46,292 nt of DNA from Vibrio scophthalmi LMG 19158 (GCF_000222585.1 NZ_AFWE01000038.1:1-46292), one strand, 5' to 3'. Numbered from the stretch's first letter, positions 9,659 to 19,676 are shown. Program-made: numbers and translations. Notes: a model not told the origin generated them from the letters alone.

Positions 9659-11467
9659 ATGGCCAATTTAGATTTTCATATCGTTAAAAGAATTCGTGAA
9701 CAAATTGCACAAGGCGGCGAACGCACTGCGCTTAAGCACAAAGTAGATGGCTTATGGCAAGGTATTAGCTGGCAGCAATTTGGTCAGCAAGTGGATGCAA
9801 TTTCACTGGCGTTATTGGCTCAAGGATTACGAGTACAAGATAAGATAGGGATCTTCTCAAACAACATGCCGCAATGGACCGTTGCGGATATCGCTACGTT
9901 ACAAACGCGTGGTGTGATTGTGCCTATTTACCCAACAAGCACCGCTGCACAATCAGCGTATATTCTGCAAAATGCAGACGTAAAAGTGTTGTTTGTTGGT
10001 GAGCAGCCTCAATTTGATATGGCTGTCTCTATCTTTGAACAGTGTGAGCAACTTGAATTGATCGTAGCGATGTCGGACGACATTGATCTACAAGGTCATT
10101 CGTTTGCGAGCAGCTGGCAAGATTTTATCGCTCGTGGCGATGAAGCACATCAAGCAGAACTACAACAACGCCTTGATGATGCAAACCTCGACGATCTATT
10201 AACACTAATCTATACCTCTGGTACAACTGGCCAGCCAAAAGGCGTAATGCTGGATTACGCCAACATTGGTGCGCAGCTACAAGGTCACGATCAGCGCTTA
10301 AGTTTGACTGATCAAGATGTGTCACTGTGCTTCTTGCCGCTGTCTCACGTGTTTGAACGTGCGTGGACTTTCTATGTATTGTACCGTGGAGCAACGAACT
10401 GCTACCTGCAAGATACGATGCAAGTACGTGATGCACTAAGCGAAATTCGTCCAACCGTGATGAGTGCTGTGCCGCGCTTCTACGAGAAGATTTTTTCTGC
10501 GATTCACGAGAAGGTCGCTAAAGCGCCATTTATCCGCAAAGTGTTGTTCACTTGGGCGGTTAATATGGGTGCGAAAATGGCGGTATGCCATCAAGATGGT
10601 CGTAAGCCATCGTTGATGCTGAAAAAATCGTACAAGCTTGCTGACAAGTTAGTGTTGTCGAAATTGCGTGCTCTGCTGGGTGGTCGAATCAACTTTATGC
10701 CATGTGGCGGCGCGAAATTGGATGAGACCATTGGTCGCTTTTTCCATGCCATTGGCATCAACGTTAAGTTGGGTTACGGCATGACCGAAACCACGGCGAC
10801 CGTTTCTTGTTGGGATGATAAGTGTTTTGATCCTGCTTCGATCGGCATGTCGATGCCGGGCGCGCAAGTGAAGATCGGTGAAAACAACGAGATCTTAGTG
10901 CGTGGTCCTATGGTGATGCGTGGCTACTACAAAATGCCAGAAGAGACCGCTCAAACGTTTGATGAACATGGCTTCCTAAAAACCGGTGATGCAGGTCATA
11001 TTGATGAGAACGGTAACTTATTTATTACCGATCGTATCAAAGAGCTGATGAAAACATCGAATGGTAAGTACATCGCACCACAAGTGGTTGAAGGTGCAAT
11101 CGGTAAAGATCATTTCATTGAACAAATTGCGGTGATTGCGGATACGCGTAAATTCGTTTCTGCGTTGATCGTACCGTGTTTTGATAGCTTGGAAGAGTAT
11201 GCTAAAGAGCTCAATATCAAATACCACGATCGCGTAGAGCTGATTAAGCATCACCAAATTGTTGAGATGCTTGAATCACGTGTGAACGACTTGCAAAAAG
11301 AGCTGGCTAAGTTCGAGCAGGTGAAGAAATTCAAATTACTGCCTAAAGCATTCTCGATGGATGATGGTGAGTTAACACCAACGCAGAAACTGCGTCGTAA
11401 AGTGATTAACGATAAATACCAAGACGAAATCGAAGAAATGTACGACGATAAACCGTCTAAGAAGTAG
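9659..11467 (+). CDS. Long-chain acyl-CoA synthetase (AMP-forming)
   Basis: This 602-residue enzyme belongs to the ANL superfamily and is of the longer FAA1/COG1022 type rather than E. coli FadD (561 residues). The ATP/AMP loop [11 protein letters not shown] lies at 185-195. It also has [23 protein letters not shown] (adenine site) and the hinge region [33 protein letters not shown], which carries the catalytic domain-alternation residues. It activates fatty acids to acyl-AMP and then acyl-CoA at the inner membrane; chain-length preference cannot be seen. From memory it matches V. cholerae VC2484. It is monocistronic, between terminators. Confidence 0.93.
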   Translation: MANLDFHIVKRIREQIAQGGERTALKHKVDGLWQGISWQQFGQQVDAISLALLAQGLRVQDKIGIFSNNMPQWTVADIATLQTRGVIVPIYPTSTAAQSAYILQNADVKVLFVGEQPQFDMAVSIFEQCEQLELIVAMSDDIDLQGHSFASSWQDFIARGDEAHQAELQQRLDDANLDDLLTLIYTSGTTGQPKGVMLDYANIGAQLQGHDQRLSLTDQDVSLCFLPLSHVFERAWTFYVLYRGATNCYLQDTMQVRDALSEIRPTVMSAVPRFYEKIFSAIHEKVAKAPFIRKVLFTWAVNMGAKMAVCHQDGRKPSLMLKKSYKLADKLVLSKLRALLGGRINFMPCGGAKLDETIGRFFHAIGINVKLGYGMTETTATVSCWDDKCFDPASIGMSMPGAQVKIGENNEILVRGPMVMRGYYKMPEETAQTFDEHGFLKTGDAGHIDENGNLFITDRIKELMKTSNGKYIAPQVVEGAIGKDHFIEQIAVIADTRKFVSALIVPCFDSLEEYAKELNIKYHDRVELIKHHQIVEMLESRVNDLQKELAKFEQVKKFKLLPKAFSMDDGELTPTQKLRRKVINDKYQDEIEEMYDDKPSKK

Positions 11468-11497
11468 TTTTTCTCAATCTAAATATTTAGGTTGATT

Positions 11498-11541
11498 AAA
11501 AATCCCCCACAGTCATCACTTGGCTATGGGGGATTTTTTTT
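11498..11541 (+). terminator. Terminator after the acyl-CoA ligase
   Basis: A 12-bp stem (AAAAATCCCCCA, 11498-11509, with TGGGGGATTTTT, 11527-11538) is followed by more T. It is a strong, near-symmetrical terminator. Confidence 0.9.
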
Positions 11542-11886
11542 ATTTTTACACTAGCTAGCAGGGCACTCTCAGAAAGTTTGCACAAAAAATATTCAGCTTT
11601 ATTTATCGCGGTTTCGTGGAAAGATGCTGATTTTTAGACGGTATTTATCCACTTTTTATCGTCATTCTCGGAATTCATAGAATTGTGTGAGGAATGAGAG
11701 AAAAGTCGCAATAGATTCTTTGAAAAGAAAACGTTACATTTGTTGCTATTGCTTGCGTGTTGTTATGACATGCGCAAGGCATAGAGAAAGAGTGGAAGTA
11801 TTTCAATTAGGCTAAAAATAAGCCCTAACTATGTGCAACCGGCCAAGCAATGAACCCTATTGATTGGTGCAGGTAAGGAGAAAGAT
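11542..11886 (+). promoter_or_regulatory. ilvIH upstream region
   Basis: About 345 bases upstream of ilvI with no gene. In E. coli this region carries several Lrp sites and no attenuator. Here it is AT-rich, with an imperfect palindrome around 11661-11698 (CATTCTC ... AATTC ... GAATTG ... GAATG). I see no terminator or leucine/valine-rich leader, so attenuation is not supported; Lrp-type control is inferred only by analogy. An 8-codon frame (11850-11876) ends at the ilvI ribosome site but has no ribosome site of its own. Confidence 0.45.
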
Positions 11887-13611
11887 ATGACAGCAATGTT
11901 GTCCGGTGCAGAGATGGTTGTTCAATCTCTCATCGAAGAAGGAGTTGAACAGATTTTCGGTTATCCAGGCGGTTCTGTATTGGATATCTATGATGCGCTG
12001 CATGCGAAAACCGAACAAATCAAACACGTTCTGGTTCGCCATGAACAAGCGGCAACGCACATGGCTGATGGCTACGCACGTGCAACGGGAAACCCTGGCG
12101 TAGTGTTGGTTTGTTCAGGCCCTGGCGCAACGAACACCATTACGGGGATTGCAACCGCCTATATGGATTCGATTCCCATGATCGTCATTTCCGGTAATGT
12201 GCCGAATAACCTGATTGGTAATGATGCGTTCCAAGAGTGCGATATTGTCGGTGTGTCACGTCCAGTGGTAAAACACAGCTTCTTGGTAAAGAAAGCCGAA
12301 GATATCCCTGAAACTGTTAAAAAAGCCTTCTACATTGCGACGACAGGCCGTCCTGGTCCTGTGGTTATCGACTTACCTAAAGATATTCTTAATCCACAAA
12401 TCAAATTGCCATACGAGTATCCTGCAACGATCTCGATGCGCTCGTATAAACCAACCACCACAGGCCATAAAGGTCAGATAAAAAAAGCACTTAAAGCCTT
12501 ATTAGAGGCGAAAAAGCCTGTGTTGTACGTCGGTGGTGGTGCTGTGATTTCCGAAGCGGATGAGCCACTATTGAAGCTGGCTGAAACACTGAACTTGCCA
12601 GTCGTGAGCACCTTAATGGGGCTCGGGGCATTCCCTGGTACTCATAAAAACTCGCTCGGTATGCTTGGTATGCACGGTACCTATGAGGCCAATATGGCGA
12701 TGCATGGCGCGGATCTGATCTTTGGTGTTGGCGTGCGCTTTGATGATCGCACCACCAATAACCTAGAAAAGTACTGTCCAGATGCCAAAATTATGCACAT
12801 TGATATCGATCCTTCGTCGATCTCAAAGAACGTCAAAGCGGATCTGCCTATCGTAGGCTCTGCCGATAAAGTCCTTGCTTCAATGATGAGCCTGCTGGTG
12901 GAGCAAGGTGGTAGTAACGATGAACAAGCATTGAACCTATGGTGGGATGAAATTCAAACATGGCGTAATAAAGAGTGTTTGAAGTATGACAAATCACCTG
13001 AGCGTATTAAGCCACAACAAGTGATTGAGACATTGCATAAACTGACTAATGGTGATGCTTATGTCGCATCAGATGTTGGCCAGCACCAAATGTTTGCCGC
13101 CTTGTATTACCCATTCAATAAGCCACGCCGTTGGATTAACTCTGGCGGTTTAGGCACGATGGGCTTTGGACTCCCGGCGGGGATGGGCGTTAAATTTGCC
13201 AAACCGGATGAAGAAGTTGTTGTGGTGACGGGTGACGGCAGTATTCAGATGAATATCCAAGAGCTGTCGACGGCAATGCAATATGACATCCCAGTGAAGA
13301 TTATTAACTTGAACAACCGTTTCTTAGGCATGGTGAAACAGTGGCAAGATATTATTTATCAAGGCCGTCACTCTAATTCTTACATGAGCTCGGTGCCTGA
13401 TTTTGCGGCGATCGCAGAAGCTTATGGCCATGTTGGTATTCGCATTGAAACCCCAGATGAACTCGAAGCGGGTTTACAACGGGCACTTGAACTGAAAGAT
13501 CGTTTGGTGTTTGTTGATATCAATGTTGACGAAACAGAGCACGTGTACCCAATGCAGATTAAGGGCGAGGGTATGGATAAGATGTGGTTAAGCAAGACGG
13601 AGCGTACCTAA
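11887..13611 (+). CDS. ilvI: Acetolactate synthase III catalytic subunit
   Basis: The protein has 574 residues from ATG 11887, exactly the E. coli IlvI length, with a TAAGGAG ribosome site; the frame is open to 11860 but those residues do not match the family. It is a thiamine-diphosphate enzyme making acetolactate or acetohydroxybutyrate from pyruvate, the first shared step to valine, leucine and isoleucine. The cofactor-activating glutamate is E53 in [16 protein letters not shown]. The FAD region and the TPP/Mg motif ([12 protein letters not shown] ... NLNN) are intact. Its C-terminus [12 protein letters not shown] is typical of IlvI. One base separates its stop from ilvH. Confidence 0.98.
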   Translation: MTAMLSGAEMVVQSLIEEGVEQIFGYPGGSVLDIYDALHAKTEQIKHVLVRHEQAATHMADGYARATGNPGVVLVCSGPGATNTITGIATAYMDSIPMIVISGNVPNNLIGNDAFQECDIVGVSRPVVKHSFLVKKAEDIPETVKKAFYIATTGRPGPVVIDLPKDILNPQIKLPYEYPATISMRSYKPTTTGHKGQIKKALKALLEAKKPVLYVGGGAVISEADEPLLKLAETLNLPVVSTLMGLGAFPGTHKNSLGMLGMHGTYEANMAMHGADLIFGVGVRFDDRTTNNLEKYCPDAKIMHIDIDPSSISKNVKADLPIVGSADKVLASMMSLLVEQGGSNDEQALNLWWDEIQTWRNKECLKYDKSPERIKPQQVIETLHKLTNGDAYVASDVGQHQMFAALYYPFNKPRRWINSGGLGTMGFGLPAGMGVKFAKPDEEVVVVTGDGSIQMNIQELSTAMQYDIPVKIINLNNRFLGMVKQWQDIIYQGRHSNSYMSSVPDFAAIAEAYGHVGIRIETPDELEAGLQRALELKDRLVFVDINVDETEHVYPMQIKGEGMDKMWLSKTERT

Positions 13612-13612
13612 G

Positions 13613-14107
13613 ATGAGACATATCATTTCACTATTGATGGAAAACCAACCGGGTGCGCTATCACGAGTTGTCGGCCTGTTTTCACAGCGTGGCTACAACA
13701 TTGAATCATTGACCGTTTCACCAACTGACGATGAAACCTTGTCACGTTTGAATATCACCACAATCTCAGACGATTTGGTGCTAGAGCAAATTCAAAAACA
13801 GCTGCACAAACTGATTGATGTATTGAAAGTTCAGGAAGTCTCTGAGCTTGAGCATATTGAGCGTGAGTTGATGTTGGTTAAGGTGAAAGCCAGTGGCTTT
13901 GCTCGTGCTGAAGTCAAACGTACTGCGGATATTTTCCGTGGGCAGATCGTGGATGTCACGGCATCGCAATATACAGTGCAATTGACAGGTGATAGCGAAA
14001 AACTTGATGCCTTTATCCAAGCGTTATCAGAGGTGACAGAAGTGATTGAAGTGGCGCGAAGTGGTGTGGTTGGCATTGCGCGTGGTGAGCGAGCACTCAA
14101 AGCCTAA
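13613..14107 (+). CDS. ilvH: Acetolactate synthase III regulatory subunit
   Basis: IlvH (164 residues, normal) is the ACT-domain regulatory subunit that stimulates IlvI and gives valine feedback. The N-terminal ACT domain (HIISLLMENQPGALSRVVGLF then SQRGYNIESLTVSPTD, residues 3-40) is followed by the usual C-terminal domain from about residue 80. It begins one base after the ilvI stop, so the subunits are made together. A strong terminator follows. Confidence 0.98.
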   Translation: MRHIISLLMENQPGALSRVVGLFSQRGYNIESLTVSPTDDETLSRLNITTISDDLVLEQIQKQLHKLIDVLKVQEVSELEHIERELMLVKVKASGFARAEVKRTADIFRGQIVDVTASQYTVQLTGDSEKLDAFIQALSEVTEVIEVARSGVVGIARGERALKA

Positions 14108-14135
14108 TCATGCGTACCTAAACAATATAGATAAC

Positions 14136-14166
14136 AAAAAACCACCGACAATTCGGTGGTTTTTTT
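14136..14166. terminator. Bidirectional terminator between ilvH and serA
   Basis: A 9-bp stem (AACCACCGA, 14140-14148, with TCGGTGGTT, 14153-14161) is flanked by an A run on the left and a T run on the right. It can stop both the rightward ilvIH and the leftward serA transcripts. Confidence 0.9.
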
Positions 14167-14202
14167 ATGTTACGCGTTTCGTTTACGAACTCATGCTAAC
14201 AA

Positions 14203-15432
14203 TTAGTGCAGAATACGTGCGCGAATTGTCCCTTCGATGGTTTTCAGTTTCGCCAGTGCTTCTTCTGAACGTTCAGTTTCGACATCGATAACCACATAGC
14301 CGATCTCAGCAGCCGTTTGCAGATACTGCCCAGCAATGTTGATCCCTTCTTCAGCGAAGATGGTGTTAATTTGCGTCAAAATGCCTGGACGGTTTTTATG
14401 GATATGCAGTAGACGTGAGCAATCACGGTGCTCTGGTAGCGATACTTCAGGGAAGTTAACACTTGAAAGCGTTGAACCGTTGTCTGAATATTTTGCCAAT
14501 TTACCTGCAACTTCAACACCAATGTTCTCTTGTGCTTCTTGCGTTGAGCCACCAACGTGTGGGGTCAAGATAACGTTGTCGTATTTTTGCAGCGGTGATT
14601 CGAATGCTTCCGCATTGGTGGCTGGTTCCGTTGGGAATACATCCACAGCTGCACCTGAGATGTGGCCAGCTTCGAGAGAGTGGCAAAGTGCCTCAATATC
14701 CACCACAGTACCGCGAGCGGCATTAATGAAGATTGCGCCTGGCTTCATGCGAGCAAATTCATCAGCACCCATCATGTTTTTGGTTTCTGGTGTTTCTGGT
14801 ACGTGCAGAGAGATAACATCACATTTATTCAGTAGCTCACTCATGGTGAACACTTGTGTGGCATTACCCAGTGACAGTTTGTTTTCAATATCGTAGTAGT
14901 AAACACGCATACCCAAATTTTCAGCAATAATGCCGAGCTGAGTACCAATATGGCCGTAACCAATAATACCTAGGCGTTTACCACGTGCTTCGTAAGAGTT
15001 ATCGGCACTTTTCTTCCAAATACCACGATGCGCAAGTGCATTCTTTTCTGGGATACCGCGCAATAATAGTAGGATCTGACCAAGTACCAGCTCGGCAACA
15101 CTACGCGTGTTAGAGAATGGGGCATTGAACACCGGAATCCCGCGCACTGCAGTGGCGTGAAGATCAACTTGGTTAGTACCAATACAAAAACAGCCAACCG
15201 CAACTAATTTTTCAGCAGCATCAATGACTTGTTTGGTCAGGTTGGTACGAGAACGAATACCAATAAAGTGGGCATCTTTTACCGCTTCCATCAACTCAGC
15301 TTCTGACAAAGAGCCTTTGTGATATTCGATATTGGTGTAACCCGCTGCTTGTAAAACTTCTACTGATGATGGGTGTAAGCCTTCCAAAAGAAGTATCTTA
15401 ATTTTTTCTTTATCCAGTGAAACTTTGGCCAT
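14203..15432 (-). CDS. serA: D-3-phosphoglycerate dehydrogenase
   Basis: SerA (409 residues from ATG 15432; E. coli 410) oxidises 3-phosphoglycerate, the first step of serine synthesis. I take MAKVSLDK as the start because AAGGATG precedes it; the 17 residues open upstream do not match the family. It has the Rossmann motif GKRLGIIGYGHIGTQLGI, the active-site INAARGTVVD region, and LTPHVGGSTQEAQENIG with the catalytic histidine. A C-terminal ACT domain (RPGILTQINTIFAEEGINI) binds serine for feedback inhibition. It has its own promoter region and faces ilvH. Confidence 0.98.
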   Translation of the reverse strand: MAKVSLDKEKIKILLLEGLHPSSVEVLQAAGYTNIEYHKGSLSEAELMEAVKDAHFIGIRSRTNLTKQVIDAAEKLVAVGCFCIGTNQVDLHATAVRGIPVFNAPFSNTRSVAELVLGQILLLLRGIPEKNALAHRGIWKKSADNSYEARGKRLGIIGYGHIGTQLGIIAENLGMRVYYYDIENKLSLGNATQVFTMSELLNKCDVISLHVPETPETKNMMGADEFARMKPGAIFINAARGTVVDIEALCHSLEAGHISGAAVDVFPTEPATNAEAFESPLQKYDNVILTPHVGGSTQEAQENIGVEVAGKLAKYSDNGSTLSSVNFPEVSLPEHRDCSRLLHIHKNRPGILTQINTIFAEEGINIAGQYLQTAAEIGYVVIDVETERSEEALAKLKTIEGTIRARILH

Positions 15433-15757
15433 TGTCTTCATCCTTAAAGTGGGGAAAGGGGGCAAAACTGGCGCACATCGCATTAAAGCGGGCTAAAAAA
15501 GAAGCTTTCTAACCTCTTTATTGGAGCGCAAACGTTTTCCTTGTGCGTCTTCTGCTCACTAACTTAACAAAAAAAATAAAGTTTGGGTAAGAAAATTACG
15601 GAATAAAGAATAATTTTTAAGCGATAAAAAACAAAAAGCGGCCCAAAAGAGAGCCGCTTGTAATGAAATAACAGAATCGCGCCGTTGTGACTGAGGCTGT
15701 GCGTAATACGGAGTCCGCTCGCAGCTTGTTCAATTCAGTGGGCGTTTCTATTAGTTT
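15433..15757 (-). other. serA-rpiA intergenic region
   Basis: This 325-base stretch carries the serA promoter region, with AT-rich tracts near 15565-15635, and the 3' end of the rpiA transcript. An rpiA terminator lies at 15625-15659. Between it and the rpiA stop codon there are about 100 bases in which I see no gene. Confidence 0.5.
15625..15659 (-). terminator. Terminator downstream of rpiA
   Basis: AAGCGGC (15636-15642) pairs with GCCGCTT (15653-15659). In the leftward direction it is followed by a U-rich stretch from the A run at 15625-15635. It lies about 100 bases past the rpiA stop. Confidence 0.75.
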
Positions 15758-16414
15758 TTATTCTTCGATTTTTGCGCCGTTTGGCGTACCCGTGATCACC
15801 ACATCAGCACCACGAGCAGCAAATAGACCGACAGTCACAACACCTGCGATAGCATTGATTGAACGTTCCATCTCTTTAGGATTGCTGATTTGCATGTTGT
15901 GTACATCAAGGATCACATTACCGTTATCAGTCACGACACCTTCACGATAAGCCGGATCGCCACCCAGCTTCACCAGTTCGCGTGCTACGTATGAGCGTGC
16001 CATAGGAATCACTTCAACAGGCAGTGGGAATTGGCCAAGAATGTCGACTGCTTTGGTATCGTCAACAATACAGATGAACTTGTCTGAGATCGCCGCAACG
16101 ATTTTTTCACGAGTTAGCGCTGCGCCACCGCCTTTAATCATGTCGCGGTATGAGTTGATTTCATCAGCGCCATCAACGTAAACATCAAGACGAGCAACTT
16201 CATTACAATCAAATACTTCAATACCCAACTCTTTAAGTTTCGCTGTTGAGGCTTCAGAGCTTGATACTGCGCCCTTGATATCATCTTTGATAGTCGCCAG
16301 AGCATCGATGAAGTGATTCACAGTAGAGCCAGTACCGACGCCAACAATACTGTCTTTCTCAACATACTTAAGCGCAGCCCAACCGGCTTCTTTTTTCATC
16401 TCATCTTGAGTCAT
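15758..16414 (-). CDS. rpiA: Ribose-5-phosphate isomerase A
   Basis: RpiA (218 residues; E. coli 219) interconverts ribose-5-phosphate and ribulose-5-phosphate in the pentose phosphate pathway. The motifs [37 protein letters not shown] (with the active-site acidic and lysine residues) and LPVEVIPMA are intact. Two in-frame ATGs lie close together. AGGAG touches the first (16420) but is 6 bases from the second (16414), so I choose the second. Confidence 0.98.
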   Translation of the reverse strand: MTQDEMKKEAGWAALKYVEKDSIVGVGTGSTVNHFIDALATIKDDIKGAVSSSEASTAKLKELGIEVFDCNEVARLDVYVDGADEINSYRDMIKGGGAALTREKIVAAISDKFICIVDDTKAVDILGQFPLPVEVIPMARSYVARELVKLGGDPAYREGVVTDNGNVILDVHNMQISNPKEMERSINAIAGVVTVGLFAARGADVVITGTPNGAKIEE

Positions 16415-16467
16415 GCTCATCTCCTAGGTGGAAGTTCGTTATCGTTTGCGCGGCGGATTATATAACG

Positions 16468-17061
16468 TCAGCCGTGACATTCCCATTGCCATATTTTGCT
16501 CGGCGTCACTATTTTAGGTAGTGGCACATCCCAAGCTTCGATTGGCAGTTTCTCAACATGCTGACAATCATGGGCAAGGCCAATCGGTTTTGGCCCACGA
16601 TGATCTTTAAACCAAGGCGCAAGAGTTCGGTCATAGTAACCCCCTCCCATTCCAAGGCGATGACCGGTTGAGTCAAATCCCACCAAAGGCGTACAGATAA
16701 TGTCGAGTTGAGCGACAGGGCGGATCAACAGCTGGTTGAGTTTGGGTTCGGCAATCCGATATTGATTGAGCACCATTGGCGTATCGCTTTGATAGTGTAG
16801 AAAAAGCAGATGACCTTTGGAAAAAGGATGGATAACGGGCAGGTAGACGTGTTTGCCTTGTTGCCACAGCCAATCAATCAGTGGCTTAGTATCAACTTCA
16901 CCATCGGCGGTAAGGTATAAGGCGATATGGCGTGCTGACATGATTTCGGGCAGACGGGAAAATTGCTCGATCAGTTTTAAACTGGCCTGTTGTTGGAATG
17001 AGGCGCTAAGCTGCTGTCTGGTTTGACGGATTTGTTGCCGAAACTGCTGTCGTGAAAGCAT
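16468..17061 (-). CDS. fau: 5-formyltetrahydrofolate cyclo-ligase
   Basis: This 197-residue protein (YgfA/Fau family, normal length) uses ATP to convert 5-formyl-THF to 5,10-methenyl-THF, recycling a dead-end folate. The signature LGMGGGYYDRTLA near residue 140, plus PLVGFD and IGLAHDCQ, identify it; the N-terminus has the usual basic RQQIRQTRQQL helix. It begins 33 bases after the mature 3' end of 6S RNA on the same strand, the ssrS-ygfA arrangement of E. coli, so part of its message probably comes from 6S read-through. Confidence 0.95.
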   Translation of the reverse strand: MLSRQQFRQQIRQTRQQLSASFQQQASLKLIEQFSRLPEIMSARHIALYLTADGEVDTKPLIDWLWQQGKHVYLPVIHPFSKGHLLFLHYQSDTPMVLNQYRIAEPKLNQLLIRPVAQLDIICTPLVGFDSTGHRLGMGGGYYDRTLAPWFKDHRGPKPIGLAHDCQHVEKLPIEAWDVPLPKIVTPSKIWQWECHG

Positions 17062-17080
17062 GATGATTTACCCGAATAAT

Positions 17081-17101
17081 GGGGTATCAAGGAGATACCC
17101 C
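17081..17101 (-). other. Perfect hairpin overlapping the 6S RNA 3' end
   Basis: GGGGTATC at 17081-17088 pairs perfectly with GATACCCC at 17094-17101 around a 5-base loop. The arm at 17094-17101 is also the 3' strand of the 6S closing stem. The hairpin has no U run and precedes fau by about 20 bases. Confidence 0.7.
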
Positions 17102-17276
17102 AGAGTGCCGTTGGAGATTTGGACCCTTGAACCAGCTGGTTCAAGGCGGATCAGCAATGATGACCGTAGGCTTCTCGGTACGAGCCGAGCTTGCTCAATA
17201 GCCCTCAAATACTAACCCTTTGGGATTGCTTATCGGCTCAGGGACTTAATCCCACTAACGCACACTCCAGGGTAAA
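17094..17276 (-). ncRNA. ssrS: 6S RNA
   Basis: The leftward transcript carries the 6S core: CCCTGAGCCGATA, then GAGCAAGCTCGGCTCGTACC with GAGAAGCC, then the CCTTGAACC/GGTTCAAGG hairpin (here a perfect inverted repeat, near 17124-17145). The ends pair (TACCCTGGAGTG near 17275-17264 with CACTCTGGGGTA), giving a rod of about 183 nt, matching the 184 nt of E. coli. 6S RNA mimics an open promoter and binds sigma-70 RNA polymerase in stationary phase. Position between zapA and fau is the conserved one. Exact ends are estimated to within a few bases. Confidence 0.93.
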
Positions 17277-17293
17277 CTGGTTTCCACACTCGT

Positions 17294-17323
17294 TAGATAA
17301 CCTAGTCTTTACTAGTCTATCAA
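17294..17323 (-). promoter_or_regulatory. Candidate 6S RNA promoter
   Basis: On the leftward strand TTGATA (17323-17318) is 17-18 bases from TTATCT/TATCTA (17300-17294). Initiation would fall about 10 bases before the mature 6S 5' end, as for the E. coli P1 precursor. Confidence 0.55.
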
Positions 17324-17345
17324 CAAGCACAGAGAATTTTTTAAG

Positions 17346-17669
17346 TTAAGATGACTGCTTTCCCTGCTGTACTTTACTTAGTGCATCATCAAGTGATGCT
17401 GTGAGCTTTTCCATACGCTCAGCAAATTGAATTTGCTGCTGCTCTTGCGCTTGTGAAGAGGAATCACGAGTCTCTAATTCGTAGCAGAAGTTGAGTGCCG
17501 CAATCGTCAATAAATGCACTTCATTGGTCACTTTAGTTTTATCGGTCATGTCTTTCAAACGATCACTAAGTCGTTTGGCAGCTTGAAGCAAAGCTTCTTC
17601 CTGACCGGGTGGGCAGTTTACTCGCGTTAACTTCCCTAAAATTTCAACGTCTACCGCTTGGTTACTCAT
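17346..17669 (-). CDS. zapA: Cell division protein ZapA
   Basis: ZapA (107 residues; E. coli 109) binds and bundles FtsZ at the division ring. The N-terminal globular part (VDVEILGKLTRVNCPPGQEEALLQAA) and the helical dimer and coiled-coil tail from about residue 70 (QAQEQQQIQFAERMEKL) are as expected. I start it at ATG 17669 (MSNQAVD), with GAG 5 bases upstream; a GTG two codons earlier is also possible. It is divergent from ygfB and sits upstream of ssrS, as in E. coli. Confidence 0.95.
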   Translation of the reverse strand: MSNQAVDVEILGKLTRVNCPPGQEEALLQAAKRLSDRLKDMTDKTKVTNEVHLLTIAALNFCYELETRDSSSQAQEQQQIQFAERMEKLTASLDDALSKVQQGKQSS

Positions 17670-17905
17670 ATCCACTCTACACTTAGTATTAAGGTGATAA
17701 TGCAGACCATCACCGAGGTGGAAACTATAGAAAAAGCCCAGTTAAGATTCAAGTCTTTCCCGTGCAACATGGGCAAAACAAAGGGAAATAACACAGTAAT
17801 TGGGCAAATTGTGTAAATCCCGCTCATTATTGCTGCCTTGTTCATTTTCGCAAAACCAGCAAAGTGGTACGATTAAGTATTATTTTTGTAAAATTAGGTC
17901 TATCC

Positions 17906-18484
17906 ATGAGTGACATCACCCTTCCAGATTACTTAACCTTCGCCACTGAGCTGCAATCAGCAGGTCTCGCGGTTAATCCGGCTGAAATACACGGTTTGCT
18001 AACCGGTATGCTAAGCGGCGGTTTAAGCTTAACGGATAAAAGTTGGCAGCCGCTAATTTTTGATTACACCAACGAAGGGATGGGGTGGCCTGACAGAACA
18101 TTGAAATTGGCACAGCAAACCCTCGATGTGACCACTCAAGAGTTAACAGGCAGCGATATGGAGTTATCTATGTTGATGCCAGATGAAGACGCGAGCGCGA
18201 GCTTGTTTGATATCGCCGATGGTCTTGCTGAGTGGGTAAACCATTTTATATCTGGCTTAGGTCTTGTTGCGGTGGATTTGAAAAAAGCCTCAAGCAATGT
18301 CAAAGAAGCCTTGGCAGATTTGGAAGAAATTTCCAAACTGGGTATCGATGAAGATGAAGATCAACAAGAGCAAGCAATGCTGCTTGAGCAAGTATTAGAG
18401 CACGTCAAAGTCTGTGTGTTGACTATTCATGCTGAGTTTGGCCAAAAACCTGCTGAGCCAGCTGCAGCGCCAACCATTCATTAA
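17906..18484 (+). CDS. ygfB: UPF0149 / YgfB family protein
   Basis: The protein has 192 residues from ATG 17906 (MSDITLPDY), identical in length to E. coli YgfB; the 14 extra residues open upstream lack family similarity. Family features are [45 protein letters not shown] and the acidic [23 protein letters not shown] helix. The general function is not settled. In Pseudomonas YgfB has been linked to regulation of cell-wall/beta-lactamase genes. It starts the ygfB-ubiH-ubiI cluster; ubiH begins 13 bases after its stop. Confidence 0.93.
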   Translation: MSDITLPDYLTFATELQSAGLAVNPAEIHGLLTGMLSGGLSLTDKSWQPLIFDYTNEGMGWPDRTLKLAQQTLDVTTQELTGSDMELSMLMPDEDASASLFDIADGLAEWVNHFISGLGLVAVDLKKASSNVKEALADLEEISKLGIDEDEDQQEQAMLLEQVLEHVKVCVLTIHAEFGQKPAEPAAAPTIH

Positions 18485-18497
18485 TTAGGTTAGTTTG

Positions 18498-19676
18498 ATG
18501 AAGCAGTTTGATGTGGTGATTGCCGGTGGAGCAATGGCAGGTATGACGCTTGCCTTAGCGTTAGATACTCTCTCGCGAAGCCAACTTCGCATTGCGGTGG
18601 TTGAGCCTTTTACGGTCGATCATCAAGCGCATCCCGGATTTGACTCGCGCTCGATCGCCCTCTCTTTTGGTACGGTAGAAATTCTAAAAAGTTTGGGTTT
18701 ATGGGAGCAGATCGCCCCTGTAGCGACAGCAATAAAACACATTCACGTTTCAGATCGCAGCCATGCCGGCATGACCAATATTGATCATAGCGATATTTCT
18801 GTGGCGGCCCTTGGTTATGTGGTAGAGCTGGCAGACGTTGGACGTATCTATCAAACACAACTGGAACAGCGTCCCTCTATCTCGCTACTTTGCCCTGACT
18901 CTGTGCATGAAATCGAACGTACCGCTAGCCACAATGTGGTGACGTTACAAAGCGGTGAGCAGCTAGAGTGCCGATTGCTGGTGGCGGCGGATGGCGCGAT
19001 TTCGTCTTGCTGCCAAGCGCTTGGTTTTGAGCTTAAACAGCATGATTTTGACCAAGTCGCTCTGATTGCCAATATTCGCTGTCAGCAAGCGCATCAAGGG
19101 CGCGCTTTTGAACGTTTTACCGAGCAAGGCCCTGTCGCATTATTGCCGATGAGCGATGATCGCATGTCGTTGGTATGGTGTCTGCGTCCTGAGGTTGCCG
19201 AGCGTGTATTGCAATTGGATGATGCGGCGTTTCTTGCTGAATTACAGCAAGCTTTTGGCTGGCGTTTAGGCCAAATGACGCAAGTCGGCCTGCGTGCTAG
19301 TTACCCGTTGTTATTGCGCTATCGTGCACAAAACATCTCGCATCGTTTTGCCATCGTGGGTAATGCTGCACAGACGCTTCATCCGATTGCGGGGCAAGGG
19401 TTTAATCTAGGTATTCGTGATGTGGCGAGTTTAGCTGAAGAAGTAGTGCAATCATTGACCGATGTTGGTCGTTATCAGGTATTGAATGCCTTTAGTCGTC
19501 GTCGCCAAGCGGATCGTGATACGACTATTGCGATGACGAGCGCATTAGTCCATATTTTTTCTAATGATTACCTATCATTGCGTATTGGTCGTAATCTCGG
19601 TTTAGCCATGATGGATAACGTTCCGTCACTCAAAACCCCTCTATTACAAAGAACTTTAGGTTTGGTGGCACGATAG
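18498..19676 (+). CDS. ubiH: 2-octaprenyl-6-methoxyphenol hydroxylase
   Basis: UbiH (392 residues, normal) is the flavin monooxygenase that hydroxylates C1 of the ubiquinone ring precursor. It has the N-terminal FAD fold VVIAGGAMAGMTLALAL, the middle DG motif LLVAADGAISSCC, and the C-terminal NAAQTLHPIAGQGFNLGIRD signature, where E. coli-type enzymes usually have GNAAQTLHP. AGG lies 8 bases upstream of ATG 18498. It is followed by its paralogue ubiI; both join the soluble Ubi complex. Confidence 0.95.
   Translation: MKQFDVVIAGGAMAGMTLALALDTLSRSQLRIAVVEPFTVDHQAHPGFDSRSIALSFGTVEILKSLGLWEQIAPVATAIKHIHVSDRSHAGMTNIDHSDISVAALGYVVELADVGRIYQTQLEQRPSISLLCPDSVHEIERTASHNVVTLQSGEQLECRLLVAADGAISSCCQALGFELKQHDFDQVALIANIRCQQAHQGRAFERFTEQGPVALLPMSDDRMSLVWCLRPEVAERVLQLDDAAFLAELQQAFGWRLGQMTQVGLRASYPLLLRYRAQNISHRFAIVGNAAQTLHPIAGQGFNLGIRDVASLAEEVVQSLTDVGRYQVLNAFSRRRQADRDTTIAMTSALVHIFSNDYLSLRIGRNLGLAMMDNVPSLKTPLLQRTLGLVAR

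Noticed and set aside
11850-11876. An 8-codon frame ending in the ilvI ribosome site
   Set aside because: No ribosome site and no run of Leu/Val/Ile codons, so it is not a convincing attenuation leader.
14336-14896. A 186-codon frame antisense to serA
   Set aside because: It lies wholly within serA, lacks any recognisable domain and is low-complexity (many Ser and Ala), as expected of a shadow frame.
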